From positions 1 through 8,271 of the forward strand of contig JAFCEA010000083.1 of the NCBI GenBank assembly GCA_017609385.1: DNA of 8,271 bases. The letters run 5' to 3'. A program made the position numbers and the translations under genes. Shown piece by piece: positions 1-5,458 of the stretch. The stretch's first letter is position 1; every line of letters begins with the position of its first letter. Below the pieces are notes generated by a model that had not been told where the DNA came from, did no database searches, and was given only the letters and a program-made list of their open reading frames with translations. Source of the stretch: Candidatus Woesearchaeota archaeon (GTDB taxonomy: Archaea > Nanobdellota > Nanobdellia > Woesearchaeales > CG1-02-33-12).

Positions 1-217
1 ATGCCTCAAATAAAAATAATTCCGATAGGTCACAAATATTAAGTGTTTCTCCGTAAAGCAATATTTTTCTTAATTTGTTTGATAACTTTGTTCCCCCAGG
101 CTCTCTTGTAACAATCACATCATAACCTTTGTTTTCAAGATAAGGTTTAAGAAACCTTTGCTGGGTTGATTTTCCAACTCCTTCTCCTCCTTCCAGTACA
201 ATTAGTTTACCTTTCAT
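1..217 (-). CDS. tmk: Thymidylate kinase, N-terminal part (cut by window edge)
   Basis: Thymidylate kinase phosphorylates dTMP to dTDP with ATP in the cytoplasm, the step after thymidylate synthase. The 72 visible codons begin MKGKLIVLEGGEGVGKSTQQ. They contain a P-loop (GGEGVGKS, residues 10-17, Lys16) and the family motif TREPGGT (residues 37-43), which together are diagnostic. The rest of the gene, including the lid region, lies left of the window. The ATG at 217 overlaps the last 11 bases of the thyX frame, and a Shine-Dalgarno sequence GAGGT (224-228) sits 6 bases before it, so tmk is very probably translated from the thyX mRNA. The pairing with thyX makes this a dTTP-synthesis operon. 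No lesion is seen in the visible part. The identification is firm. Confidence 0.95.
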   Translation of the reverse strand, partial: MKGKLIVLEGGEGVGKSTQQRFLKPYLENKGYDVIVTREPGGTKLSNKLRKILLYGETLNICDLSELFLFEA

Positions 218-1412
218 TTAGTAACCTCTTTTTAACCTCATAAAATTCATGCTTTCCGCACAGTCCCCTTGCTGTAAGGGGATACTCTTTTTGTATTAAG
301 TCACCATATTGATTAATAATCCCCCTTATGTCCCACTGAGCTGCAAGATTTTCCCTTTCCATGCAGATTGCATGCACCTTGGCATTTGTCAGTGCATATT
401 CTGCAACTTCTTTTGGAAAACCCCTTTTTAATAATTTATTATGCAGTTCATTTGATTTTTCTACTATTTCATCAAGCTCTTGTTTTAGCCCTGTCTGGAC
501 TATTGATTCAGGAGATGTATGCCCTAATTCTGTTAAATAATCCTGAGAAATAAGTGTATTCATCCTGTGCCTTTTTAATTGTGCAAAACCGCTTGCACTT
601 ATAATGAACTGGGCAACTCTGTCTCCAAGCTCATATTCCCTAAGTTTTGGGTCATGCTTTTCCTGGTATTTTTCTGCCTGATTCAGCAGATGCTCTTTTT
701 CCTGGGTATCCATCAAATTTAATAGAGTTAAGCATGTATAATAAGGAATATTGCTTGATGAAAATACCAGTCCTGCAGGTATTGAATCATCTCTTTCTAA
801 TTTAGTAAATAATCTAACTTCCTCATCAGTATCAACATATTTGTTTAATTTAAATTTATATTTTTTAATTAAATCTGCAACATGCTTTCTTAGTTCTGGC
901 CTTGTTTTTGCAAAATAATCAACTGGCTCTGTGTATTTTATTACAGAAGGTGCAATTCCATCTATTTCCATGAATATTTTCTTACCCATGTCTTTAAATT
1001 CCTCAATATTAGAGCTTCTTAATCTTGTAATCAAGACCTCAAGATTTCTTGCAGACGCTGATAACACTAACTGGGCCTGTGTTGCCTGTGATAAAGAATA
1101 TCTTGCATCTTCTTTTCCAAGGTCTTCTATTGTTTCTAGTTGTTTTTTAGGTTTATTAGTGTAGCCTAATGATTTAAACAATTCAGAATAATCCTGCCCG
1201 CGGTGCCAGTCAGTAATCTTTTGTAGGTTATGATCATAAAAATTATTTTGCAGCTCAATCAACTCTTTAAATCCTGATTCAAAAAAAGATGCCTGGATTT
1301 CTTTTGGAATCACAAAATTCCCTTCCATTTTTATATATCTCTGTGATTTTTCCACCAGTAATAGCAAAATTGAAAAATGCATGCTCTGCAATTGACTTGT
1401 GACCCATGGCAA
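207..1412 (-). CDS. thyX: Flavin-dependent thymidylate synthase ThyX, C-terminal part of a broken two-domain protein
   Basis: ThyX methylates dUMP to dTMP using methylene-tetrahydrofolate and reduced FAD. This frame holds the larger, C-terminal portion. The frame is open from a TTG at 1412, but its first 19 codons are out-of-frame DNA of the N-terminal half. Family similarity starts at VEKSQRYIK (residues 20-28, about 1355), and the only early ATG is at 1328. Residues 20-131 resemble the remainder of ThyX domain 1 (SQRY motif; LSASARNLEVLITRL near 117-131). A second ThyX-like domain follows with RHR at 281-283 and RENLAAQWDIR at 353-363. In that domain the RHR-x7-S signature ends in Asp291 instead of Ser. 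With the upstream half plus the missing residues the protein would be about 500 residues, which fits a double-length ThyX. The last 11 bases overlap tmk. As written the gene cannot give an intact enzyme. Confidence 0.85.
   Translation of the reverse strand: MPWVTSQLQSMHFSILLLLVEKSQRYIKMEGNFVIPKEIQASFFESGFKELIELQNNFYDHNLQKITDWHRGQDYSELFKSLGYTNKPKKQLETIEDLGKEDARYSLSQATQAQLVLSASARNLEVLITRLRSSNIEEFKDMGKKIFMEIDGIAPSVIKYTEPVDYFAKTRPELRKHVADLIKKYKFKLNKYVDTDEEVRLFTKLERDDSIPAGLVFSSSNIPYYTCLTLLNLMDTQEKEHLLNQAEKYQEKHDPKLREYELGDRVAQFIISASGFAQLKRHRMNTLISQDYLTELGHTSPESIVQTGLKQELDEIVEKSNELHNKLLKRGFPKEVAEYALTNAKVHAICMERENLAAQWDIRGIINQYGDLIQKEYPLTARGLCGKHEFYEVKKRLLNER
224..228 (-). promoter_or_regulatory. Shine-Dalgarno site of tmk inside the thyX 3' end
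   Basis: GAGGT on the minus strand lies 6 bases before the tmk ATG, complementary to the conserved archaeal 16S 3' end. It fixes the tmk start at 217. It contrasts with the first genes of operons in this window, most of which have a TATA box close to the ATG and no such site. Confidence 0.7.
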
Positions 1413-1674
1413 AGATTATTGCCTTGTTTGATTCTCTTGCCTTTTTTACATCTTTTCTTGCATCTTTTCTTAATTCATTTATGGGCCTTGGGTCCTTTGA
1501 GATTCTTGCTGCTGATGCTGAGATTGTTTCAGGGGTTAAGTTTCTAAGAATGTGCAATACTTCATACCTTTCTCTTTCTGAGAAGTCCTCTTTTTCAAGA
1601 ATGTATTCTGCCTCTTTTAAGCCGTCAACATCAACATTAAATCCAGATAATTTAACTTCTAATGGACTTTCCAT
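1279..1674 (-). CDS. thyX: Flavin-dependent thymidylate synthase ThyX, N-terminal fragment
   Basis: This 131-codon frame encodes the start of the two-domain ThyX whose remainder is in the next frame. Residues 46-60 (LTPETISASAARISK) and the GHKSIAEHAFFNFAI block (91-105) are typical of the ThyX N-terminal region, where the GHxSxxEH motif helps bind FAD and dUMP. After Gly107 the translation leaves the family (GKITEIYKNGRE and onward), because DNA is missing and the frame has changed; those last 24 residues are noise. The ATG at 1674 is preferred: it is 9-10 bases after the transcription start predicted from the TATA element near 1706-1713, and the sequence reads as family-like from the first residues. 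The fragment alone lacks the catalytic RHR-x7-S region. Sequencing error or true pseudogenisation both remain possible. Confidence 0.85.
   Translation of the reverse strand: MESPLEVKLSGFNVDVDGLKEAEYILEKEDFSERERYEVLHILRNLTPETISASAARISKDPRPINELRKDARKDVKKARESNKAIIFAMGHKSIAEHAFFNFAITGGKITEIYKNGREFCDSKRNPGIFF
1345..1362 (-). other. Internal deletion and frame change in thyX
   Basis: The upstream frame matches ThyX through GHKSIAEHAFFNFAITG (ending at 1354) and the other frame resumes at VEKSQRYIK (from 1355). Between these, intact ThyX proteins have roughly 15-20 residues, including the first part of the RHR-x7-S signature (a variant of it in two-domain forms). These residues are absent and the frame changes, so the missing length should be 2 modulo 3 bases. 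What is seen directly is the abrupt switch of homology between frames; the size of the loss is inferred from memory of the family. Confidence 0.75.
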
Positions 1675-1704
1675 AAAACCCCCATAAGAATAATTGGGCC
1701 CTGG

Positions 1705-1720
1705 TTTTATAAATATTTAG
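1705..1720 (-). promoter_or_regulatory. Candidate TATA element of the thyX-tmk operon
   Basis: On the minus strand CTAAATATTTATAAAA lies about 31-46 bases before the thyX ATG (1674), giving a predicted transcription start near 1683 and a very short leader. The core TAAATATTTA is a perfect 10-base palindrome flanked by an imperfect GGTTT/AAACC pair (1703-1725), so the same site could bind a dimeric regulator; that part is speculative. Confidence 0.55.
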
Positions 1721-1802
1721 AAACCATATAATAATTGTTTTGGAATAACTATCTAAAAATATATTAATAAAAAGCTAAAAATTAGGCAAGGTAAAAACAA
1801 AA

Positions 1803-1811
1803 CTTATATAG
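1803..1811 (+). promoter_or_regulatory. Candidate TATA box of the receiver-like gene
   Basis: CTTATATAG is centred about 30 bases before the ATG at 1837, with an A-rich BRE-like stretch just upstream and no Shine-Dalgarno sequence before the start. The spacing predicts a leaderless transcript. It shares the 162-base divergent intergenic region with the thyX promoter. Confidence 0.6.
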
Positions 1812-1836
1812 TCTTCCTAATAATAATGATTATAGT

Positions 1837-2286
1837 ATGGCAAATATATTGTTTGGCGGGCCGCAGGAAAGGGAAAGAGGAAAGCCCAGCACTGTACATG
1901 ATAACTTAGTTGCAAGGCTTAAGAAGGAGAAGCATGAAGTTGATTATGTTGTTAGGGGAGATGAAATGATGGAAGGCCTAACTGCTACAAAAAATCCAAT
2001 GAATCCTGTTAAATATGATTTAGTTCTTTATGATACTGGATTGTTTTATGATCAATGTAAGCTCAGAGAGAGAATTGAAGTGTTTAAAAAGGAAGTTAGT
2101 TATTGGTTAACGTGTGCTAAGGCACCGGTGATTGTATTGGCTGATGAAGAAATTGCAGAAGAAATAAGAGAATCAGTTAAAAGAGCATCAGTTCAAAATG
2201 CAAAATTTAAACAAATTGATATGCCATACAACATCGATGATGTTATTAGAGCAGTTGATTCTTCTTTGAGTTGTCAACCTCCTTAG
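1837..2286 (+). CDS. Receiver-like (CheY-fold) protein, probably a pseudo-receiver
   Basis: A 149-residue soluble protein with no signal peptide or membrane segment. The order of hydrophobic strands suggests a response-regulator receiver fold: MANILFGG (1-8) as strand 1, YDLVLYD (60-66) as strand 3 with Asp66 at the phospho-acceptor position, APVIVLAD (96-103) as strand 4, and FKQIDMPYNIDDVIRAV (124-140) as strand 5 and the last helix. Key residues differ from active receivers: the acidic pair after strand 1 is replaced by glycines, the switch Ser/Thr position is Ala102, and the conserved Lys before Pro130 is Met129. It is therefore probably not phosphorylated in the normal way. No output domain and no kinase gene is nearby. 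The fold call is inference from pattern only; specific function is unknown. Its stop codon overlaps the stop of the convergent lipoprotein gene. Confidence 0.75.
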   Translation: MANILFGGPQERERGKPSTVHDNLVARLKKEKHEVDYVVRGDEMMEGLTATKNPMNPVKYDLVLYDTGLFYDQCKLRERIEVFKKEVSYWLTCAKAPVIVLADEEIAEEIRESVKRASVQNAKFKQIDMPYNIDDVIRAVDSSLSCQPP

Positions 2287-2900
2287 CATAATTTACATAT
2301 CAGAGAATCTTTAATGGCTTCTTCTTCACATGCCCTGGAAATGGATATTTTCCAGTCATTACTCTGGCAAAATTCTTCTATGCTTTGAAACATGGACTTG
2401 TTTTTCCCTTTGCAGTCTTCTGGACAGTTGCATGGATTTTCATCATACATTGAATGTTTTCCGCAAACCCCATCCCCGCATTTTATACACATCCCCATCT
2501 GAACCTTTGACGGTTGTCCTACTTCATAGCATATATCTGCGATTGAAAAACGTGTATCTGGGATAGGCCATTCTTTCAGACCTTCACAGCAATATTCATC
2601 AGGCTCCCTCAAAAGTTCCCCATTTTTTGCACATTCTTCAAAACTATTTATTTCTTCAAAAATTCCTTCACATTTATTATTTACACATTTACAATCTATA
2701 GGTGCTGAACAAAAACATTTTCCACCACTTCCTGATGGAAGATTATCCTTGTTATAACAACCACAATTGCATTCACCGGTTTCGCCAAAAACAACACAGT
2801 CGTCATCATCATCACAATCTTTGCTCCCTTCTGACTCTGAAATTTTACATCCATTCAATAAAACCAGGCTCAAAAGAGCTATTATTATTAGTTTATTCAT
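2283..2900 (-). CDS. Cysteine-rich secreted lipoprotein
   Basis: Predicted 205-residue surface lipoprotein of unknown function. Residues 1-18 form a signal peptide with a lipobox-like end (LLNGC, Cys18), so the mature protein would be lipid-anchored outside the cell. The mature part has 24 further cysteines, an even number that suits extracellular disulfide bonding. An acidic CDDDDDC motif lies at 29-35. A CGDGVCGKHSMYDENPCNCP block followed by EDC (141-163) resembles a repeat found in many archaeal secreted proteins, in which clustered Asp/Asn and Cys may bind a metal such as calcium (inference). It starts 13 bases after the stop of the second lipoprotein gene and is probably the last gene of the operon led by the membrane regulator at 4085. 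No clear Shine-Dalgarno site precedes the ATG. A ligand or partner cannot be named. Confidence 0.85.
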   Translation of the reverse strand: MNKLIIIALLSLVLLNGCKISESEGSKDCDDDDDCVVFGETGECNCGCYNKDNLPSGSGGKCFCSAPIDCKCVNNKCEGIFEEINSFEECAKNGELLREPDEYCCEGLKEWPIPDTRFSIADICYEVGQPSKVQMGMCIKCGDGVCGKHSMYDENPCNCPEDCKGKNKSMFQSIEEFCQSNDWKISISRACEEEAIKDSLICKLC

Positions 2901-2913
2901 TTTTAATTTCTCT

Positions 2914-3486
2914 TTATTCAGGAGGCAATGCTCCCATACATCTCCAGTTTATTTCTGCAGTCTTTGTAAATTCATATACTACACATGCAGGATTGCAGTA
3001 GTCTTTTTTGAACTCTTCTTTCATATCCAAGTCAATCCACCATGTCTTTGAATTTTCATTATACATGTAATTATCTGTTAAATCGCCTTTTTCTGTACAT
3101 TCACTGTTTTGTGCTATTTCCATTGCTTCTTCAATAGTCAGTTTCTTTGATTCTGGAAAAGCTACACAGCACAGATGAAGGTATGCAAACCCCCCTATTC
3201 CACCTATACTTATCTCGTTTTCCTCACACATTTCAATGGTAGTATTAACAACACGGCCATCAGCGTCAGCACATTCTTCAATGGTTAGACCTTCTTGAAC
3301 AGGGGGCGCTGTAGGACAGTCCTCTTCCCAGGTTCTTAGGCACTTTTGCTTTGACTCGCACCATGTATAGCCTGCCATAAGCATACAGCCGTGTTCATCT
3401 GTTTCTCCGCCAATTGGTTTTTCTGTTGCACATCCTGCTATGAAAAGCAGTGCTATTATTGGTATTAATATTATTTCTTTTCTCAT
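2914..3486 (-). CDS. Secreted lipoprotein with Cys-rich and WWIDL/CNPACVV domains
   Basis: Predicted 190-residue lipoprotein. The signal peptide ends in a lipobox (FIAGC, Cys19). Residues 31-57 form a small Cys module (DEHGCMLMAGYTWCESKQKC, then LRTWEEDC) that I recognise as recurrent in archaeal and bacterial secreted proteins but cannot assign a function. The C-terminal domain (about 115-186) contains LTIEEAMEIAQNSEC, a KTWWIDLDM strand, CNPACVV and EINWRC; it resembles an uncharacterised secreted domain that often follows a lipobox. Twelve cysteines follow the lipobox, again an even number. The ATG at 3486 overlaps the TGA of the regulator gene as ATGA, which implies translational coupling. 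Being in the operon of a transmembrane regulator, it may be a sensed or regulated surface component; this is inference. Confidence 0.85.
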   Translation of the reverse strand: MRKEIILIPIIALLFIAGCATEKPIGGETDEHGCMLMAGYTWCESKQKCLRTWEEDCPTAPPVQEGLTIEECADADGRVVNTTIEMCEENEISIGGIGGFAYLHLCCVAFPESKKLTIEEAMEIAQNSECTEKGDLTDNYMYNENSKTWWIDLDMKEEFKKDYCNPACVVYEFTKTAEINWRCMGALPPE

Positions 3487-4085
3487 TTTTTATTGCTTCT
3501 TTTTGTTATTATCAACTGTGGTTTTTTAAGAAGTGTTCCAAAGAGGAATGCACTTAGTGCTATTAAAACCAAAAGCACTATGAATATTATTATTGATAGA
3601 TTATAAGGTGATGCCTTGGTTCCCTGAATTACTGCCTCTTCTGCAACCTGAGTTAGCTCTGCGCCGCCAATTCCTGAATCCTTTGCTGCTTCCATAACAT
3701 TTAAGGCTCTTGGAGCTTCTGCAGCAAATGTCTGTGCTCCTTTCATTAGGAAATTCTTTGCAAAGACAAAAGCCATTCCAACAGCTGCTATTAAGGTTGT
3801 TATGAATGCAAAAAGAACCTTTATTTCCCTTGGCTCTATTAGTCTCCTTCCCTTGAAGGTTAAGGAGTAGTACTTCCACTTTCTTTTTGTGTCTTCTTTT
3901 TTTATTAATCCAGCTTTTGACAAAATATCAAGATGCTCCTTTATTGTTGAGTTTCCAAGACCAAGGATTCCAGCAATATCTGAGAGGGTGTATTTCTTTT
4001 TGAAAAGAAGCTTAAGTATGTTAAGCCTTGTATCAACGGCAATTGCCTTGAGTGTTTCTTTATCTATGAGTATTTTTTCTTCCAT
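3483..4085 (-). CDS. Membrane-anchored ArsR-like winged-helix transcription regulator
   Basis: A 200-residue protein with a DNA-binding domain joined to two membrane helices. Residues 10-84 form an ArsR/MarR-like winged helix: helix LSDIAGILGL (34-43), recognition helix STIKEHLDILSKAGLI (46-61), and a basic wing around 62-76. Hydrophobic segments at 88-109 and 161-187 are clear membrane helices, with an Ala/Glu-rich loop of about 50 residues between them and a short basic tail. By the positive-inside rule both ends face the cytoplasm and the loop faces out, so the protein could act as a one-component sensor reading a surface signal. It overlaps the following lipoprotein gene by 4 bases. The ATG at 4085 is about 26 bases from the centre of a TATA box, so the transcript is probably leaderless. 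A palindrome at 4129-4144 may be its own operator. The signal and targets are unknown. Confidence 0.85.
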   Translation of the reverse strand: MEEKILIDKETLKAIAVDTRLNILKLLFKKKYTLSDIAGILGLGNSTIKEHLDILSKAGLIKKEDTKRKWKYYSLTFKGRRLIEPREIKVLFAFITTLIAAVGMAFVFAKNFLMKGAQTFAAEAPRALNVMEAAKDSGIGGAELTQVAEEAVIQGTKASPYNLSIIIFIVLLVLIALSAFLFGTLLKKPQLIITKRSNKK

Positions 4086-4107
4086 ACTTTAGAAAAAGCA
4101 AAAGAAC

Positions 4108-4121
4108 TATTTAAAGGCTTT
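4108..4121 (-). promoter_or_regulatory. BRE/TATA promoter of the regulator-lipoprotein operon
   Basis: The minus strand reads AAGCCTTTAAATAG around 4108-4121, with TTTAAATA at 4108-4115. Its centre is about 26 bases before the ATG at 4085, so transcription should begin at or next to the start codon. Confidence 0.7.
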
Positions 4122-4128
4122 TGTTTGC

Positions 4129-4144
4129 TTCGGTCAAGACCTAA
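4129..4144. promoter_or_regulatory. Candidate operator palindrome upstream of the operon promoter
   Basis: TTCGGTCAAGACCTAA is an inverted repeat with 7-base arms (6 of 7 paired) around AA. It lies just upstream of the BRE/TATA element of the membrane regulator, a place where a dimeric winged-helix protein could act. It is unlikely to be a terminator for xth because the spacer is too short for a hairpin loop and no T-run follows. Function is inferred from position and symmetry only. Confidence 0.35.
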
Positions 4145-4152
4145 CTATACTA

Positions 4153-4875
4153 TTATCTCGAGAATTCAGATGAAAAAACTTTTGGTTGTAACTCTTTGCT
4201 TACAATAAAATAATCAATTCTCCACCCAATGTTCTTTGCCCTGGCATTAAAGCGGTAGCTCCACCAAGTGTAATTACCTGGCTCTTTGTTAAAGATTCTG
4301 AATGTGTCCAAATAGCCTTTATCTAACTGTTTCTGAAAAGCATTCCTTTCCTCAATACTAAAGCCAGCATTATTTTTATTCTCTTTTGGGTTCCTTAAAT
4401 CAATTTCCTTATGAGCAACATTTAAATCGCCACAGAAAATAATAGGCTTCTTTTTTCTCAGTTTCTCACAGTAGTTTATGAAGAGCCTGTTAAATTCAAC
4501 TTTTTCATCTAATCTTACTAATCCATGTTTTGCATTTGGTGCATAAACATCTATTAAATAAAATTTTTTAAACTCTACTATTATTGTTCTTCCCTCTTTG
4601 TCAAACTTTTTAACTCCAATTCCTTTTTTTACAGAAATAGGGGTTATTCTTGTAATTATAGCAGTTCCACTATAGCCTTTTTTCTCTGCACCAAACCAAT
4701 AAGTTTTGTATCCACGTAATGAGCCAATCTGCTTTAATTCATCTGTTACATCATTATCACTAATCTTTGTTTCCTGCAAACAGAATATATCTACATCTGC
4801 TTTGTTAAAGAAGTCTATAAAGCCCTTTTTCATTGCTGCTCTTATTCCATTAACATTCCATGATATTATCTTCAT
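4153..4875 (-). CDS. xth: Exonuclease III family AP endonuclease, C-terminally truncated
   Basis: Exonuclease III (EEP superfamily) cuts DNA 5' to abasic sites and has 3'-5' exonuclease activity, acting in base excision repair. The motifs of the family are present in order: SWNVNG (Asn7, Asn9), LQETK (Glu35), DVYAPN (Tyr111), GDLNVAH (Asp150, Asn152), TWWSYR (203-208) and GWRIDYF (Asp221). The protein follows the family to QPKVFSSE, then ends FSR-stop at residue 240. Intact relatives continue about 15-20 residues to the conserved SDH motif, whose His is essential in E. coli ExoIII (His259). That motif is absent, so activity is doubtful. The homology break coincides with CTCGAGAATTC (4157-4167). 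The ATG at 4875 has AAGGT 6 bases upstream. The gap to the next gene is only 67 bases. Confidence 0.9.
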   Translation of the reverse strand: MKIISWNVNGIRAAMKKGFIDFFNKADVDIFCLQETKISDNDVTDELKQIGSLRGYKTYWFGAEKKGYSGTAIITRITPISVKKGIGVKKFDKEGRTIIVEFKKFYLIDVYAPNAKHGLVRLDEKVEFNRLFINYCEKLRKKKPIIFCGDLNVAHKEIDLRNPKENKNNAGFSIEERNAFQKQLDKGYLDTFRIFNKEPGNYTWWSYRFNARAKNIGWRIDYFIVSKELQPKVFSSEFSR

Positions 4876-4881
4876 ATTTAT

Positions 4882-4927
4882 ACCTTAATTTACCACTTAT
4901 TGTAATGTACCCTTTGCTTTTTAAAGC
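4882..4927 (-). promoter_or_regulatory. Candidate promoter and ribosome binding site of xth
   Basis: On the minus strand GCTTTAAAAAGC (4916-4927) is a TATA-like sequence whose centre is about 46 bases before the ATG, predicting a leader of about 20 bases. Within that leader AAGGT (4882-4886) lies 6 bases from the ATG as a weak Shine-Dalgarno site. A second TATA-like TCTTTTAAAG lies further upstream. The assignment is moderate. Confidence 0.4.
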
Positions 4928-4960
4928 GTTCTACTTTAAAAGATTTCTCTGCAGGAGTAA

Positions 4961-5410
4961 TTAATTAATTCCAATAATAAATAAAACTGCCCAGATTAAG
5001 AACGAGGGATAATACTGGGTTGGAAATGGACCTATCCAGCTGGAATGCCATGGAATAAACTCTTTTTTGAATTTTTTGATGCCATAATCCGGGTTAAGCA
5101 CAAACCAAAAAAAGTCTTCTAGCCTTAATAACAATATGTAAAAAGAAATCAAAATCAATTCTTTTTTTAATGACCACTCTAAAAAAATAAGTGTTATATG
5201 CAATAAAGAAAAAATAAAAAGCCAAAGATAAAAATGATACCCTGTAAGCTCTTTATTTCCAAGAATCCATCTTATAAACCTGTTGCTTCTTCTCCATGTT
5301 GGTAATTTGCTTGCCCAGCCGTTTTTGCCTTCAATCTGGATTTCCAGTAATGCAAATAAGATTGCAGCTAGAAAAACAAGCCCAAAATATAAAATATAAA
5401 ATCTTATCAT
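4961..5410 (-). CDS. Small integral membrane protein of unknown function
   Basis: A 149-residue protein with about four hydrophobic segments (roughly 3-23, 57-77, 84-105 and 134-148). Between them are conserved-looking polar blocks: LEIQIEGKNGWASKLPTWR (22-40), LTGYHFYLW (55-63), LEDFFWFVLNPDYGIKKF (97-114) and FIPWHSSWIGPFP (118-130). The density of Trp, His, Asp and Asn next to membrane ends suggests a structured site at the membrane face, and I recognise the pattern as a widely distributed uncharacterised family, but I cannot name a function. The ATG at 5410 is about 28 bases from the centre of a TATA box (5434-5443), which suggests a leaderless single-gene transcript. Its 5' region is shared with the divergent winged-helix/nucleotidyltransferase pair. 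Confidence 0.8.
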   Translation of the reverse strand: MIRFYILYFGLVFLAAILFALLEIQIEGKNGWASKLPTWRRSNRFIRWILGNKELTGYHFYLWLFIFSLLHITLIFLEWSLKKELILISFYILLLRLEDFFWFVLNPDYGIKKFKKEFIPWHSSWIGPFPTQYYPSFLIWAVLFIIGIN

Positions 5411-5433
5411 TTTAATTAATTACAACTAGGCAA

Positions 5434-5443
5434 TTTATTTAAA
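5434..5443 (-). promoter_or_regulatory. TATA box of the membrane protein gene
   Basis: The minus strand reads TTTAAATAAA at 5434-5443, centred about 28 bases before the ATG at 5410, consistent with leaderless transcription. Confidence 0.65.
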
Positions 5444-5458
5444 TTTTGTCATATTTTA

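Noticed and set aside
1741..1800. Possible small RNA or replication-type AT-rich element between the divergent promoters
   Set aside because: The sequence is AT-rich without repeated motifs or stable inverted arms, as expected for an archaeal intergenic spacer.
2702..3051. Two plus-strand open frames with His-rich and Ser-rich stretches
   Set aside because: They are antisense to the Asp- and Cys-rich lipoprotein gene and extend into the next one. The unusual composition simply mirrors the GAT/GAC and TGT codons on the other strand, and no promoter or ribosome site precedes them.
3601..3879. 92-codon minus-strand frame inside the membrane regulator gene
   Set aside because: It is a shadow of the regulator in another frame, with no family resemblance and with scattered Cys and Asn.
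4132..4141. GGTC-AA-GACC as a terminator hairpin for xth
   Set aside because: The spacer is 2 bases and no T-run follows on the minus strand, so a transcription terminator is unlikely; an operator is the better reading.
4131..4160. Remnant of the SDH motif of xth downstream of its stop
   Set aside because: Reading SDRS needs two separate frame changes and still lacks the His; similarity at this level is expected by chance.
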